DNA of 64,000 bases from CAVYXK01 sp963708245 (GTDB lineage: Bacteria > Pseudomonadota > Alphaproteobacteria > Acetobacterales > Acetobacteraceae): assembly GCA_963708245.1 (NCBI GenBank), contig OY970201.1, forward strand, positions 3,410,001 through 3,474,000, read 5' to 3'. The notes below the pieces were generated by a model. That model searched no databases and had not been told where the DNA came from. It was given only the letters and a program-made list of their open reading frames with translations. Made by a program: the position numbers and the translations under genes. Numbering within the stretch: the first letter of the stretch is position 1; every line of letters begins with the position of its first letter. Of this stretch, positions 35,604 through 44,358 are shown piece after piece.

Positions 35604-36328
35604 TCAGGCCCACGGAGACCATTCCGGAACGTGCTGGAACTGAGGCCCAACGAATATGGCGTCGGCCCAGGAAAGCACGTTCGGATTGCGAGGATGATAG
35701 AAACAATCGTAGAGACCAAACAGGTTGTAGCCGTCGCGCGCCAGTCGGGCGCCAATGTCCCAGAAGAGCGGCTGTCCCCTATACAGCGGCTTCAGTTCCA
35801 CCTCGCAAACGATCAAGCCAATGCGCGCCCCTTGCAAAGCCTTGCTCGCCCCGTTCAGCGCTGCCAGCTCGGCACCCTGGATGTCCATCTTGACGATATC
35901 GACTGTGGCTAGCCCCTCCTGCTCCAGGAAACTGTCGATCGTTATGGTCGAAACCTGGGTTTCGTCACGCTTTCGCGCATACCCCGCCCAGAACTGCTGC
36001 TCGCCGATCTCGAACAGGGAATGCGTGCCATCATGCGTGTTGATATGAAGCGTGACCCGACCGTCATTGTCGGCTATGGCCTGCTGGAACACCCGCACGC
36101 GGTCGCCAATATGCGCGAGAGCCGCTGTGCAGGTGATGAAATTGGACGATTCAGGCTCGAAGGCAAACACATAGCAGTCGGAAAATCAGCAAGATCGCGC
36201 AGGGCGGATTGGCCGTGATGTGCCCCGACATCCAGGATCACACGTGCGTCCGGCACCAGCCGTCGCTGATCCTCGAACAGCGTTTCACGAGGCGCAGAGT
36301 GCTGACCGGACGCCGAGCCCATGGACAT
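35604..36328 (-). pseudogene. FkbM-family methyltransferase, copy B: same internal frame split as copy A, normal C-terminus
   Basis: ATG at 36328 begins the same N-terminal part as copy A (LVPDARVILDVGAHHGQSAL). The frame changes at the same GATTTTCC run near 36180. The downstream frame carries VFAFEPESSNFITCTAALAH, TVDIVKMDIQGAELAALNGA and, unlike copy A, a regular FkbM ending (GLIVCEVELKPLYRG, LFGLYDCFYHPRNP, LSWADAIFVGPQF). Two copies with the same split are hard to explain by independent sequencing errors. The gene may need frameshifting, or both descend from one damaged ancestor. Confidence 0.7.
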
Positions 36329-36514
36329 CCCCTATCCACAAGGTGGCGTCACGATTCAATCGCTACCGGTTCGGCCGGCGCCACTCGCAGCGACGAGAGC
36401 CAGAAATTCGTGCTGCCGCAAGTCCATACGCGGAATTCGACCGGCAGGTGGTCGGAGCCATCAGCGCTTCCTCGGGGATCACGAACCCCAAGCACGCACC
36501 GCAGCGGCCCCGGG
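35860..36514. repeat. Right copy of the 655-bp direct repeat flanking the glycan locus
   Basis: Matches 19608-20262 in the same orientation. From 36329 to 36514 it contains only the last ~55 codons of a glycosyltransferase like the one ending at 20097, with two compensating one-base differences (GTCGGAGCC versus GTCGGGAGCC, and AACCCCAAG versus AACCCAAG), so this part is a non-functional remnant. After 36514 the two copies diverge completely. Confidence 0.85.
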
Positions 36515-36717
36515 AGCACGCCAATGGCCGACGCAGCGGTTGTGCATATCGGCGTATTGCCTACGTCGAGAAGAGGACGATCGCGGGGCCTAACCCTGGC
36601 ATCCCGCCAGCGAAGCTGAAGAACAAGCGGAGAACAAGGGTCTGGGCTGCTCTATCATATTCTTGGGCTATCCTGCCGGGAGAAATCCAGTATCTCCGAT
36701 CAGCCTCTGCCACTAGA

Positions 36718-37513
36718 ATGCCAGCACGCATGCTCTTCTGCGCTGCCGTCGTCCTGCTGTTCCTGATCCAAGCAGCACGCGCCGATCCGCCAACGGACCC
36801 GGTAGGCGCTGGCCGCATCCGCTATGCACCGCTTCTGAATTCGGCGGCAGCTCAATACAGCCTTCCACCGGCTCTGGCTGACGCTGTTGCCACGGGGGAG
36901 AGTGCTTACGATTCCGGAGCACAGGGGGCGGTGGGAGAAGTCGGACTTATGCAGGTGCGGCCATCGACCGCCGAGATGCTCGGGTTCCGGGGCAGCCTGG
37001 AGCAGCTTGCCGATCCGGCGACCAACTCCGGTTAGGGGTAAAATACCTGGCTGGTGCTTGGCAGGCGACCGGCGGCCGCCTCTGCGACACGCTGATGAAG
37101 TATCGGGCCGGCTACGGCGAGGACGGCTGTCGCTGCGCTCCGTGATCTATTGCCGGCGAGCCCGTGACTACCTCGCGTCGATCGGCTCACCGCTCGCTAC
37201 CGGGCCGGGCGCCCAAATTCCACTGATTACTCCGGCTATGTTGACCGCCGATGTGGCACTAAGCCGCTCGTCGGTTTTTAGCGCGCCATTTTTGACACCT
37301 GCCGAGGTGATCCGCCTGCGACATGGCCAGCGCACGACAGCGGACAGCCGCAATTTCTGGATCGCTGAGAAGGCGTATGTTCGCGCACTCCGATCGCGGC
37401 TCGAGTTCGAACGTCGTGCATTGCGCAGCGCGTTGCTGCAACGGCTCGCCATAGGCGCTTCCACTGATCATAAACGGCGCTTCCGGCCGATTGTGATTAC
37501 CCGGTTGATGTGA
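36718..37513 (+). pseudogene. Lytic transglycosylase (SLT domain), two frame breaks
   Basis: ATG at 36718 is followed by a signal peptide (MLFCAAVVLLFLIQAARA). The SLT core is YSLPPALADAVATGESAYDS (catalytic Glu in GESAY), GAVGEVGLMQVRPSTAEMLG. Near 37030 the frame changes to continue LGVKYLAGAWQATGGRLCDT, MKYRAGYGED. Near 37125 it changes again to continue VIYCRRARDYLASIGSPL to the stop at 37513. The enzyme would cleave peptidoglycan glycan strands, as in VirB1-type proteins of conjugation systems or housekeeping Slt enzymes. It lies just left of the tRNA fragment. Confidence 0.65.
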
Positions 37514-37792
37514 TCAAACACGGCGCTTGCCGGCTCTGATGAGCCGCGCCACGAAAGTACCTGAATAGCCGCGACAGGTCAGCAGCGCGGGGCCAGCGGT
37601 CGTATCAGCTTGCGTTGCCACGCTTCGGACAATCCGCGGACAGCAGGCGCAGTAACTCGCCCATCGAAGAACGTCGCTGGCACCGCCCGTTCCGGGGTGT
37701 CCAGTCGATCTTGAAGCCCCAAGTGAAGCCCCAATCCATCGACGAGGTTGGGGCCGGAAGCAAAAAACCCACTAATACATTGATTTTCCTTG

Positions 37793-37834
37793 TGGAGCCA
37801 AGGGGAGTCGAACCCCTGACCTCCTGAATGCCAT
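37793..37834 (-). other. 3' fragment of tRNA-Ala(GGC): probable integration (att) site
   Basis: On the minus strand the sequence from the anticodon loop ATGGCAT through the 3' anticodon stem (TCAGG), T-arm (AGGGGTTCGACTCCCCT) and 3' acceptor strand (TGGCTCC) plus discriminator A is a perfect tRNA-Ala(GGC) 3' half. The D-arm and 5' acceptor strand are absent; instead unrelated sequence begins exactly at the anticodon stem. Tyrosine integrases of the P4 type recombine inside tRNA 3' halves and leave such duplicates at island ends. The integrase gene lies 1.1 kb away. Confidence 0.75.
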
Positions 37835-37991
37835 TACAGTAAGCCGATATCATTGCCCCGGCATCATCCCGTATGTTCATCGCTGTCCCTAGCTGAGGTT
37901 GTCAAATCGGCCTTAGAGCTTGTATTTTTGGTGGAACCCCGCCATGATTCTATCTCGTGGCTGCTGCAATCTACAAAGAACCTGTACGCGA

Positions 37992-38387
37992 TTTCCCGTC
38001 TGGGCTGAATACGTGGGAACAGAGGTTCGCGGCTGGCTTGATCAGCAGCCCCGCGTGTTATGGTGGACGCGTAATTTGCCTCGCCCCAACGCCTCCGACG
38101 ACTGGTCGGCACGGATCGTGCTGCCTGATTCTGGACGCGGATATTATCCGGATTTCGTCGTGTGTGTAGAAGGCCGCCGGAAGCCTGACGGGATCGCTTT
38201 GACGGATACCAAGGAGCGCATTGAAAGCGAAGATAGTGCTGCCAAAAGCCGCAGTGAACATCGGGAATATGGGCGGGCGCTAATGGTTTCTTACGACGCC
38301 AACTCTGACAGATTTCTTCGCGTAGAATTTGCCCCTGATCTCAGGCGTAATCGGGAAGTGGGACCGCTTCGGCCTGAGACCTCTTGA
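37992..38387 (+). pseudogene. C-terminal fragment of a helicase/restriction-type protein
   Basis: Residues after the likely junction (VWAEYVGTEVRGWLDQQPRV, LWWTRNLPRPN, RIVLPDSGRGYYPDFVVCVE, IALTDTKERIES, REYGRALMV) form the C-terminal nuclease-like region seen in type III restriction Res subunits and related DEAD/DEAH helicases. The pattern YYPDFVV...ALTDTKE has the D...(D/E)xK spacing of PD-(D/E)XK nucleases. The helicase motor is missing, so this is a 5'-truncated remnant at the edge of the island. Confidence 0.55.
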
Positions 38388-38942
38388 TGGATTAGGAGGT
38401 CACCACACAGGACGCGAGTGAACCGGTTTACTCCGGGTTTAGGCGCTCTACCCGATACACTGGAGTTATCACGTGGAGGCCTCGTTCCGAGCCGGAACCT
38501 TCGAAGCTCGACCGAACCGATCGTGCAACACTGCCGAGGGGCCTGCTACCGACATGGGGGGCACGTCCGATCTGCGGCTGGGTGGTCAGGCTGCCCTTGG
38601 TGCGTCTGGGATGCGGCCCGGCAGTGACGACGAGCGGCATTTCAGGGGGGGCGGCAGGCTTTCCCAAACCCGATCAGCCCGAATGATCGATGGGGGTAGG
38701 CTCGGGGGTAAGGCGAAGCTCAGGCCAAAAACAAACCAGCAAATCAATAGCTTAGGTGATTATGTTGGCGGAGGGAGGGTCCGCCTCATTAGCCTTCGCC
38801 GTCATTCGTTATCCTTCGCAAAGGGCGGCCGTTCCAGGCTATTCCCAGGTCTTAAGGTTTCGTCACCATCCGCTTGCATCCGCTCACGACCGCGCTTAAT
38901 GTGTAGCCCGAAGTGTAGCCCCGACAAGCCGGGAGGCAACCG
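38388..38942. other. Region upstream of the integrase, no gene recognised
   Basis: About 550 bp. Open frames run through it but carry no motifs. A short repeated motif (GTGTAGCCCGAAGTGTAGCC, near 38900) lies just before the integrase start. It is the only structured element seen and could be an integrase arm-binding or regulatory site. Confidence 0.4.
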
Positions 38943-40172
38943 ATGGCACGTTTCAATGCGCTCGCGCTGCGGCGGATCAGCAAGCCGGGCCGATATGCCG
39001 ACGGCGATAGAACCGGGCTGTATCTCAAGGTCGGCCCGACCGGCGGCCGGAGCTGGCAATTCCGTTACCGCCGCAACGGCAAGACGGTCTGGCTTGGCCT
39101 CGGCGCCGAGCCCGGCGTCGGCCTTGCCGATGCGCGCGAGAGTGCGCGGGAGTGCCGGAAGCTGCTGGCGAGCGGGCTTGATCCGTTGGCCGAGAAGCGG
39201 AAGCGCGAAGCGGATGCTAAGGCGGCGCAAGCCGCCATGTGCTTTCGCGCCGTAGCGGAGCTTTACCTCGCCGCGCACTCGCCCGGATGGCGCAACCCGA
39301 AGCATCGGCAGCAATGGCAGAATACCTTGCGCGATTACGTGCTGCCAGTGATCGGCGACATGGCGATTGCCGCCGTGGATACGGGGGCCGTGATGAAGAT
39401 CGTGGAACCGCTGTGGCACGCGAAGGCCGAGACCGCCTCACGCGTGCGCGGACGTATCGAGAGCATTCTCGATTACGCCAAGGCTCGCAACTGGCGTAGC
39501 GGCGAAAATCCGGCGCGATGGCGCGGCCATCTCGACCACCTCTTGCCCGCCCGCTCCAAGGTGCAGCGGGTGGAACATCATGCCGCGGTGCCGTGGCGCG
39601 AAATCGGCGGCCTTATGGAGAAGCTGACCGAACAGAGCGGCGTAAGCGCGACGGCGCTGCGGTTCGCGATCCTAACGGCCTGCCGGAGCGGTGAGGTGCG
39701 TGGGGCGCGCTGGCCGGAAATCGACATGCGGAACGCGATCTGGACTGTCCCGGCCAGCCGCATGAAGGCGGGCCGGGAACATCGGGTGGCACTCAGTGAT
39801 GCGGCCATGGACATTATCCGTGCCGTAGAACCGCTCAGGCGCGGCGCTGATGCCCTGGTGTTCCCCGGCGGTAGGGCGGCGGGTGCACCCCTGAGCGATG
39901 TGGCCGTCAGCAAGGCCCTGAAGGCAGCCGGCGGGGGCAATGCCACGGTGCACGGCTCGCGAAGCTCGTTCCGCGACTGGGCAGGTGAAACGACAGCATT
40001 CCCGCGCGAAGTGATCGAGATGGCTTTGGCGCATCGCCTCGGCGACACGGCAGAGCAAGCGTACGCGCGTGGCGATCTGTTCCAGAAGCGGCGCCTCCTC
40101 ATGCAGGCATGGGCGGAGTTCTGTTCGCGCCCGGCACCCGCCGGCGATGTGGTGCCGCTCAGGGCCGCATGA
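38943..40172 (+). CDS. P4-type tyrosine integrase
   Basis: The N-terminal DUF4102 arm-binding domain (ISKPGRYADGDRTGLYLKVG, WQFRYRRNGKTVWLGLG) precedes the SAM-like core-binding domain and the catalytic domain. Catalytic residues visible: Arg248 (LTACRSGEVRGARW), Lys275 (SRMKAGREHRVAL), His337/Arg340 (VHGSRSSFRDWAG), His364 (ALAHRLG) and Tyr374 (EQAYARGD). All are present and the protein is full-length (409 aa). It catalyses site-specific integration and excision, and the tRNA-Ala 3' fragment nearby is its likely site. Confidence 0.95.
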   Translation: MARFNALALRRISKPGRYADGDRTGLYLKVGPTGGRSWQFRYRRNGKTVWLGLGAEPGVGLADARESARECRKLLASGLDPLAEKRKREADAKAAQAAMCFRAVAELYLAAHSPGWRNPKHRQQWQNTLRDYVLPVIGDMAIAAVDTGAVMKIVEPLWHAKAETASRVRGRIESILDYAKARNWRSGENPARWRGHLDHLLPARSKVQRVEHHAAVPWREIGGLMEKLTEQSGVSATALRFAILTACRSGEVRGARWPEIDMRNAIWTVPASRMKAGREHRVALSDAAMDIIRAVEPLRRGADALVFPGGRAAGAPLSDVAVSKALKAAGGGNATVHGSRSSFRDWAGETTAFPREVIEMALAHRLGDTAEQAYARGDLFQKRRLLMQAWAEFCSRPAPAGDVVPLRAA

Positions 40173-40268
40173 CCGCTCATCGCTGACCGCGCCCGGCGGA
40201 CCCGGGCAACAATGGCGCGGCGGTGCCTCGCAACACCGGCCGCGCCGATCCGACAAGCGAGGTGACGC

Positions 40269-41132
40269 ATGCCGGACCTGGACGAAGATACTCCGTGCGC
40301 GTTTCGCGCGCATCCTGAGTTGCCGCCCCTATGGGCCAAATGGATGCGCGAGTTGCATCGTCAGGCGCTGGAACTCGGTAAAAAAGCCAGGGCCGAGGTG
40401 CTCGCCCGCTTGGCCGCCAGTGAGGTGGTTGTGAAATTCGCCAAGGAGCTTGCACGAAACACCAAGAAGCCGCGTAAGCCCCTGCGCGAGACAGCACTGG
40501 CAACCATGTGGCACCATCCTACGGCACGGTCGATCCTGGAGCAGATGCTCCAACTCCCGGAAGGCCCTTGCTTCTCGGTAGTGTTTGAGCAGCTCGATCG
40601 CAACGAAGACCTAGTTCGCTGCGCACTCGCGCTCATGCTCCTGGAACGGCTGGCAACGCTCGCAGCGCAGCCGTTGAACCGTCCGCTGCAGAAAGCGCGC
40701 GAGCTACGAGACGAACTGCGCGCGGAGCGCAAGGCGGCGCGGGTGCTGCGCCGCCAGGGTCTCGACAAGCAGGCTGAGCGTTACGCGAAAGCGGCTCTGT
40801 TGTACGAGATGTTGCTGCGGCGCGCGCTGGCGGAAGCCGAGCAGGACACGGGTTTCCAGAACGAGGAAGATCGTTTGTGCTGCATGATCCGCGAGGCATT
40901 CGAGTGGTTGTGGGACCACTTCCGCTTCACGGCGGCCGACGGCATCGTGGCAGGATTGATTGCGGCAGCACTCCAACGGCCGCTGAAAGCGGGGCAAGTC
41001 CGCCATCTGGTGGCCAAGCACGACCTCGCGCCGTGGCGCTGCGAAAAGGCGGCAAGCCGCCAAGCTGCACATGACCGGCCGGCGAACGAGGGCGGAGCCG
41101 CTTGGATATGCACTCGTTGCGCACGCGGATGA
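40269..41132 (+). CDS. Hypothetical helical protein of the island (287 aa)
   Basis: ATG at 40269. Almost wholly alpha-helical and Arg/Glu/Leu-rich (ARAEVLARLAASEVVVKFAK, RDELRAERKAARVLRRQGLD), with a middle segment, WHHPTARSILEQMLQLPEGP, and a late hydrophobic patch, DGIVAGLIAAALQRPLKAGQ. There is no signal peptide or recognised domain. The end CTRCARG holds a CxxC-like pair. It lies between integrase and AlpA-like genes, a position often used for accessory functions in satellites and integrative elements. Function unknown. Confidence 0.6.
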   Translation: MPDLDEDTPCAFRAHPELPPLWAKWMRELHRQALELGKKARAEVLARLAASEVVVKFAKELARNTKKPRKPLRETALATMWHHPTARSILEQMLQLPEGPCFSVVFEQLDRNEDLVRCALALMLLERLATLAAQPLNRPLQKARELRDELRAERKAARVLRRQGLDKQAERYAKAALLYEMLLRRALAEAEQDTGFQNEEDRLCCMIREAFEWLWDHFRFTAADGIVAGLIAAALQRPLKAGQVRHLVAKHDLAPWRCEKAASRQAAHDRPANEGGAAWICTRCARG

Positions 41133-41202
41133 TAATTTTGCAGAATGGTCGGCGCGACCGGCAGCCCCCATCCTTCGCGAGTAATCGCAAGGATGCGCGA
41201 TT

Positions 41203-41574
41203 ATGCGACTTCATTCGGTGAAGAAAACCGGTTCGATCATCGGCGCCGGCCTAACGAAGGTTTATGAGTTAATTGGCGAGGGGCGGCTGGAGGCATTGAA
41301 AATCGGGCGATCCACCAGGGTCACGGACCGGTCGATCGACGCGTATATCAGCTCGCTGCCGATTGCCGATATCCGGGTCCGACCGCGGCATCGCGACCAC
41401 GCAATCCCCGGCGTGGCGGCGGAAGTCCTGCCCGCCACGCCACCCGATGCGCCACCGGCCCGAGTTGCGGAACACGGTGAGAGCTACCGCGTGGTCGCGC
41501 GAACTGAGCCGCCACGGCGACGCAAGAGCAGGCCGGCACAGGACCCGGCCGCGCGCCCACCGTCCGCCGCCTAA
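41203..41574 (+). CDS. AlpA/excisionase-like DNA-binding protein
   Basis: The N-terminal 50 residues form a MerR-like winged helix: TGSIIGAGLTKVYELIGEGR, LEALKIGRSTRVTDRSIDAY. This is the HTH_17/excisionase pattern used by AlpA of P4-like elements and by plasmid regulators. The remaining ~70 residues are proline/arginine-rich and probably disordered. It likely controls integrase transcription and/or promotes excision of the island. Confidence 0.8.
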   Translation: MRLHSVKKTGSIIGAGLTKVYELIGEGRLEALKIGRSTRVTDRSIDAYISSLPIADIRVRPRHRDHAIPGVAAEVLPATPPDAPPARVAEHGESYRVVARTEPPRRRKSRPAQDPAARPPSAA

Positions 41575-41768
41575 CGCCGCCGCCCGGGCTGGCTAAAGCC
41601 CACAAGCGGCGGCGCGGTTTGCGGCGGGACCGGCTGCAAAATAGGGCGCGGGCGTGGGCAATGCCACCGGCGGCATCGGAGAAACTCACGGATGCGGCGC
41701 CATGAGCCTGCTTCCTCAATTCTGCCGCGCCGGCAGGCGGGCGCATGCCCGCAGCGGAGCGCCGAACC

Positions 41769-42116
41769 ATGAGCGCCGTCGCGCCCGCCACCCGCAGGCT
41801 GCTCGCAGTGCTCCGCTTGGCCGAGAAGCCGGGAACCGCCGGCGAGCGCGCCGGCGCTGAGAGCGCGCTGGGGCGCATGGTGGTCCATGAGGCAGACACG
41901 TTCCGCTCGTTGCTCGCCACCGCCCGCGCACCGCACCGCGAGCCGCTGCACGGTACATGGCGCACTGTTTGCGCCGAGTTGGCAACTCGGCCCGGCGCAC
42001 TGAGCCCGTGGGAGCGCAGTTTCGTTGCTAGCTTGCCGAACCTTCCGCGCATCTCGACCAAGCAACGCTACACCTTGCTTGCGATCGCCGGCCGCGTACT
42101 GGGGCGCGGCCAGTGA
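41769..42116 (+). CDS. Hypothetical protein (115 aa), coupled to the primase gene
   Basis: ATG at 41769 gives MSAVAPATRRLLAVLRLAEK, then PGTAGERAGAESALGRM, reminiscent of DUF2786-type helical segments, and a C-terminal helix-turn (ISTKQRYTLLAIAGRVLGRG). It ends in GTGA overlapping the GTG start of the prim-pol gene, implying translational coupling and a role in island replication or its control. Function not established. Confidence 0.55.
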   Translation: MSAVAPATRRLLAVLRLAEKPGTAGERAGAESALGRMVVHEADTFRSLLATARAPHREPLHGTWRTVCAELATRPGALSPWERSFVASLPNLPRISTKQRYTLLAIAGRVLGRGQ

Positions 42117-43015
42117 GCGGGCCCGATACCGACGAAGCCGCCGCTGCCTTTGCCCGCCCGGCAAACCAGCGATCAGCCGACGAAGTGCTCACGTTACGGC
42201 GTCAGTATTGGATGAACGACTATCGCCCGGTGCCGATCTACAACAGCCAAAAGCGGCCGATGGGCGATAAGTGGCAAACCCTCGCGCAAACGGATCCGCC
42301 TGCGGTCGTCGTCAACGACCCCAATCCGGCCGCGCTCGGCACCGGCATCGCCTGCGGCAAATTTGCGCCGCTCGATATCGACATCCTGGATCAGAGCCTC
42401 GTTGATCGCCTTGTGCATTTCGCCGAGATCATGCTCGGCGTCACGCCGCTATTACGCATCGGCCGCGCACCGAAGACCCTCCTCGGCTATCGCGCCGTCG
42501 TTCCGTTCCGCAAAATGCATACACCAGAATTCACCTTGCCGGACGGCAGCAGGGGCAAAGTCGAAGTGCTGGCACAAGGTCAGCAGGTGGTTGCGGATGG
42601 CATCCACCCCGACACGCACAAGCCGTATGTCTGGCCGAACCGCAGCCCGGCCGACACGCCGCTGGCCGATCTGCCTGCGATCACCGAGGATCAGGCCCGC
42701 GCCTCGTCGCCGAAGCCGAGCGTATCATCCGCGCAGCCGGCGGCGTGCCGAAGAAGCTGGAAAGGCCCGAAGCGGCCACACGTTCCGCGCCCGGTCAAAG
42801 CAACGGCAGGGGCGAGAGCTTCTTTGTCGCCGTCAATACCGCGGCCCTGGCCGATCTCGACGCCTGGGTTCCTGTCCTATACCCGGCGGCCGTCTATCAA
42901 GCCGCCACACGCGCCTGGCGTGTTCACGCTTGCGATCGCGGTCAGCCCGATCTCGAAGAAGATATCTCCTTTCACCCCGAGGGTATCCGGGATTTCGGCG
43001 AGGAGAAGCCGTTGA
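42113..43015 (+). CDS. Bifunctional primase/polymerase (prim-pol) domain protein; frame lost after ~195 residues
   Basis: GTG at 42113. The first 195 residues are a prim-pol domain: WMNDYRPVPIYNSQKRPMGD, LGTGIACGKFAPLDIDILDQ (acidic metal-binding residues), KVEVLAQGQQVVADGIHPDT and HKPYVWPN. At about 42695 one base must be adjusted to pass into the helicase frame (LVAEAERIIRAAGGVPKKLE). In the given frame, residues beyond ~200 are a Ser/Arg/Pro-rich shadow of the helicase gene. Prim-pol proteins prime replication of plasmids, satellites and integrative elements. Confidence 0.8.
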   Translation: MSGPDTDEAAAAFARPANQRSADEVLTLRRQYWMNDYRPVPIYNSQKRPMGDKWQTLAQTDPPAVVVNDPNPAALGTGIACGKFAPLDIDILDQSLVDRLVHFAEIMLGVTPLLRIGRAPKTLLGYRAVVPFRKMHTPEFTLPDGSRGKVEVLAQGQQVVADGIHPDTHKPYVWPNRSPADTPLADLPAITEDQARASSPKPSVSSAQPAACRRSWKGPKRPHVPRPVKATAGARASLSPSIPRPWPISTPGFLSYTRRPSIKPPHAPGVFTLAIAVSPISKKISPFTPRVSGISARRSR

Positions 43016-44358
43016 CTGCGATCGACGCGGTGATTAGTCGCCTCGGCACATCCGCGCGCGACGCGGCGCTGTGGCTCTGCCACGTGCTCAGCATCGCGCC
43101 GGCAACACTCGGCTACCGGGACGCTGAGGCGACCAAGCCGCGACAAGCGGAGGAAAACCGCGCCAGCACTCCCTTCGAACTGATCCCATGGCAATACCGT
43201 AACCCCACCACTATGCGGCCCCGCCAATGGCTGCTCGGCACGCTGCTGATGCGTGGAGAATTGACCGTGCTCGCCTCGGCTGGCGGCGTCGGCAAGACTG
43301 CGCTCGCCATCGCTGCGGCGCTCGCTTGCATGACGGGCCGCGAGGATATTCTCGGCCATTACGTGTTTCAAAAGGTCAATGTCGCTTTTCTGACCCTAGA
43401 AGACGATCGCGCCGAGTTGGAACGCCGCATCGCTGCGGCGATGATCGCCCATGGCATCAAGCCCGAAGACATCGAGGGGAAGCTGCTCATTTACTCGGCA
43501 CGCGAACGGCCGTTCTTGCTGGCGGCCGTCGATGACGATGGCGAGTTCATCCCATGCCCGGACGCCGACGCGCTGGAAGCAGAGATCGCCAACCATGACA
43601 TCGGTCTAGTCGTGGTCGATCCGCTGGTGAAGGCGCACCGCGCGATCGAGAATAGCAACGAGCACATGGACAAGCTCGCCAGTTTGATCATCGACATGGG
43701 CAGCCGGACGAATGCCGCCATGCTGACGCCCTGCCACAACCGCAAGGGTGGCGAGATCGGACGCGATGCCATCCGAGGCGGCACCGCCCTAGTCGATGCT
43801 GCCCGCATCGCGCGGATCGTGTCCGCAATGCGCGAGGGCGACGCGCTGAAGCTCGGCATGAAAGCTGATGACGCCGCAAGCTACATCTGTCTGCATGATG
43901 TGAAGGCGAACATGGCGCGCCGGCACGGCGTCACGTGGTTCGAGCTTCGCTCGATCCCGCTGGGCAACACTGAGATCGATGAGTATTACCAATCAGGCGA
44001 TCACGTGCACGCCGCCGCCCCCTGGGAGCCGCCCTCGCCGTTCGAGGGGCTGCCGCTGCCACTGATCGCCGATATCTTCGAAAAGATCAGACGCGGCCCC
44101 GAACCGGGCGAATTCTACACACGGTCGCGGCAGGCCAAGGACTGGGTCGGTGATCTGATCGTCCGGGCAGGTATCGGTAAGACCGAAGATCAGGCAGCGA
44201 TCGTGGTCGCGCTCTGGTGCGACAACGGCGTGCTCACGACCGGGCAATACAATTCACCGAAGCGCAATCGGCGGAAAACTGAGAGGATGGTGCTGAACGA
44301 GGCAAAGGCGGCCGAAGTTCTGGCCCTGCTGCGCCCGGTCGCAGCGGATGACGAGTGA
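42745..44358 (+). CDS. RepA-like AAA (RecA-fold) helicase domain protein, probably fused to the prim-pol
   Basis: The product has a RepA/AAA_25 helicase core: Walker A LASAGGVGKTALAIAAALAC (residues ~178-190), Walker B-like IGLVVVDPLVKAH, sensor region MLTPCHNRKGGEIGRDAIRG. A C-terminal wing follows (FYTRSRQAKDWVGDLIVRAG, IVVALWCDNGVLTTG). The ATG at 42745 is only the first in this frame; conserved sequence (LVAEAERIIRAAG) starts upstream, so the natural protein most likely begins at 42113 as a primase-helicase of about 748 aa. It drives replication initiation and unwinding of the island. Confidence 0.85.
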   Translation: MPKKLERPEAATRSAPGQSNGRGESFFVAVNTAALADLDAWVPVLYPAAVYQAATRAWRVHACDRGQPDLEEDISFHPEGIRDFGEEKPLTAIDAVISRLGTSARDAALWLCHVLSIAPATLGYRDAEATKPRQAEENRASTPFELIPWQYRNPTTMRPRQWLLGTLLMRGELTVLASAGGVGKTALAIAAALACMTGREDILGHYVFQKVNVAFLTLEDDRAELERRIAAAMIAHGIKPEDIEGKLLIYSARERPFLLAAVDDDGEFIPCPDADALEAEIANHDIGLVVVDPLVKAHRAIENSNEHMDKLASLIIDMGSRTNAAMLTPCHNRKGGEIGRDAIRGGTALVDAARIARIVSAMREGDALKLGMKADDAASYICLHDVKANMARRHGVTWFELRSIPLGNTEIDEYYQSGDHVHAAAPWEPPSPFEGLPLPLIADIFEKIRRGPEPGEFYTRSRQAKDWVGDLIVRAGIGKTEDQAAIVVALWCDNGVLTTGQYNSPKRNRRKTERMVLNEAKAAEVLALLRPVAADDE

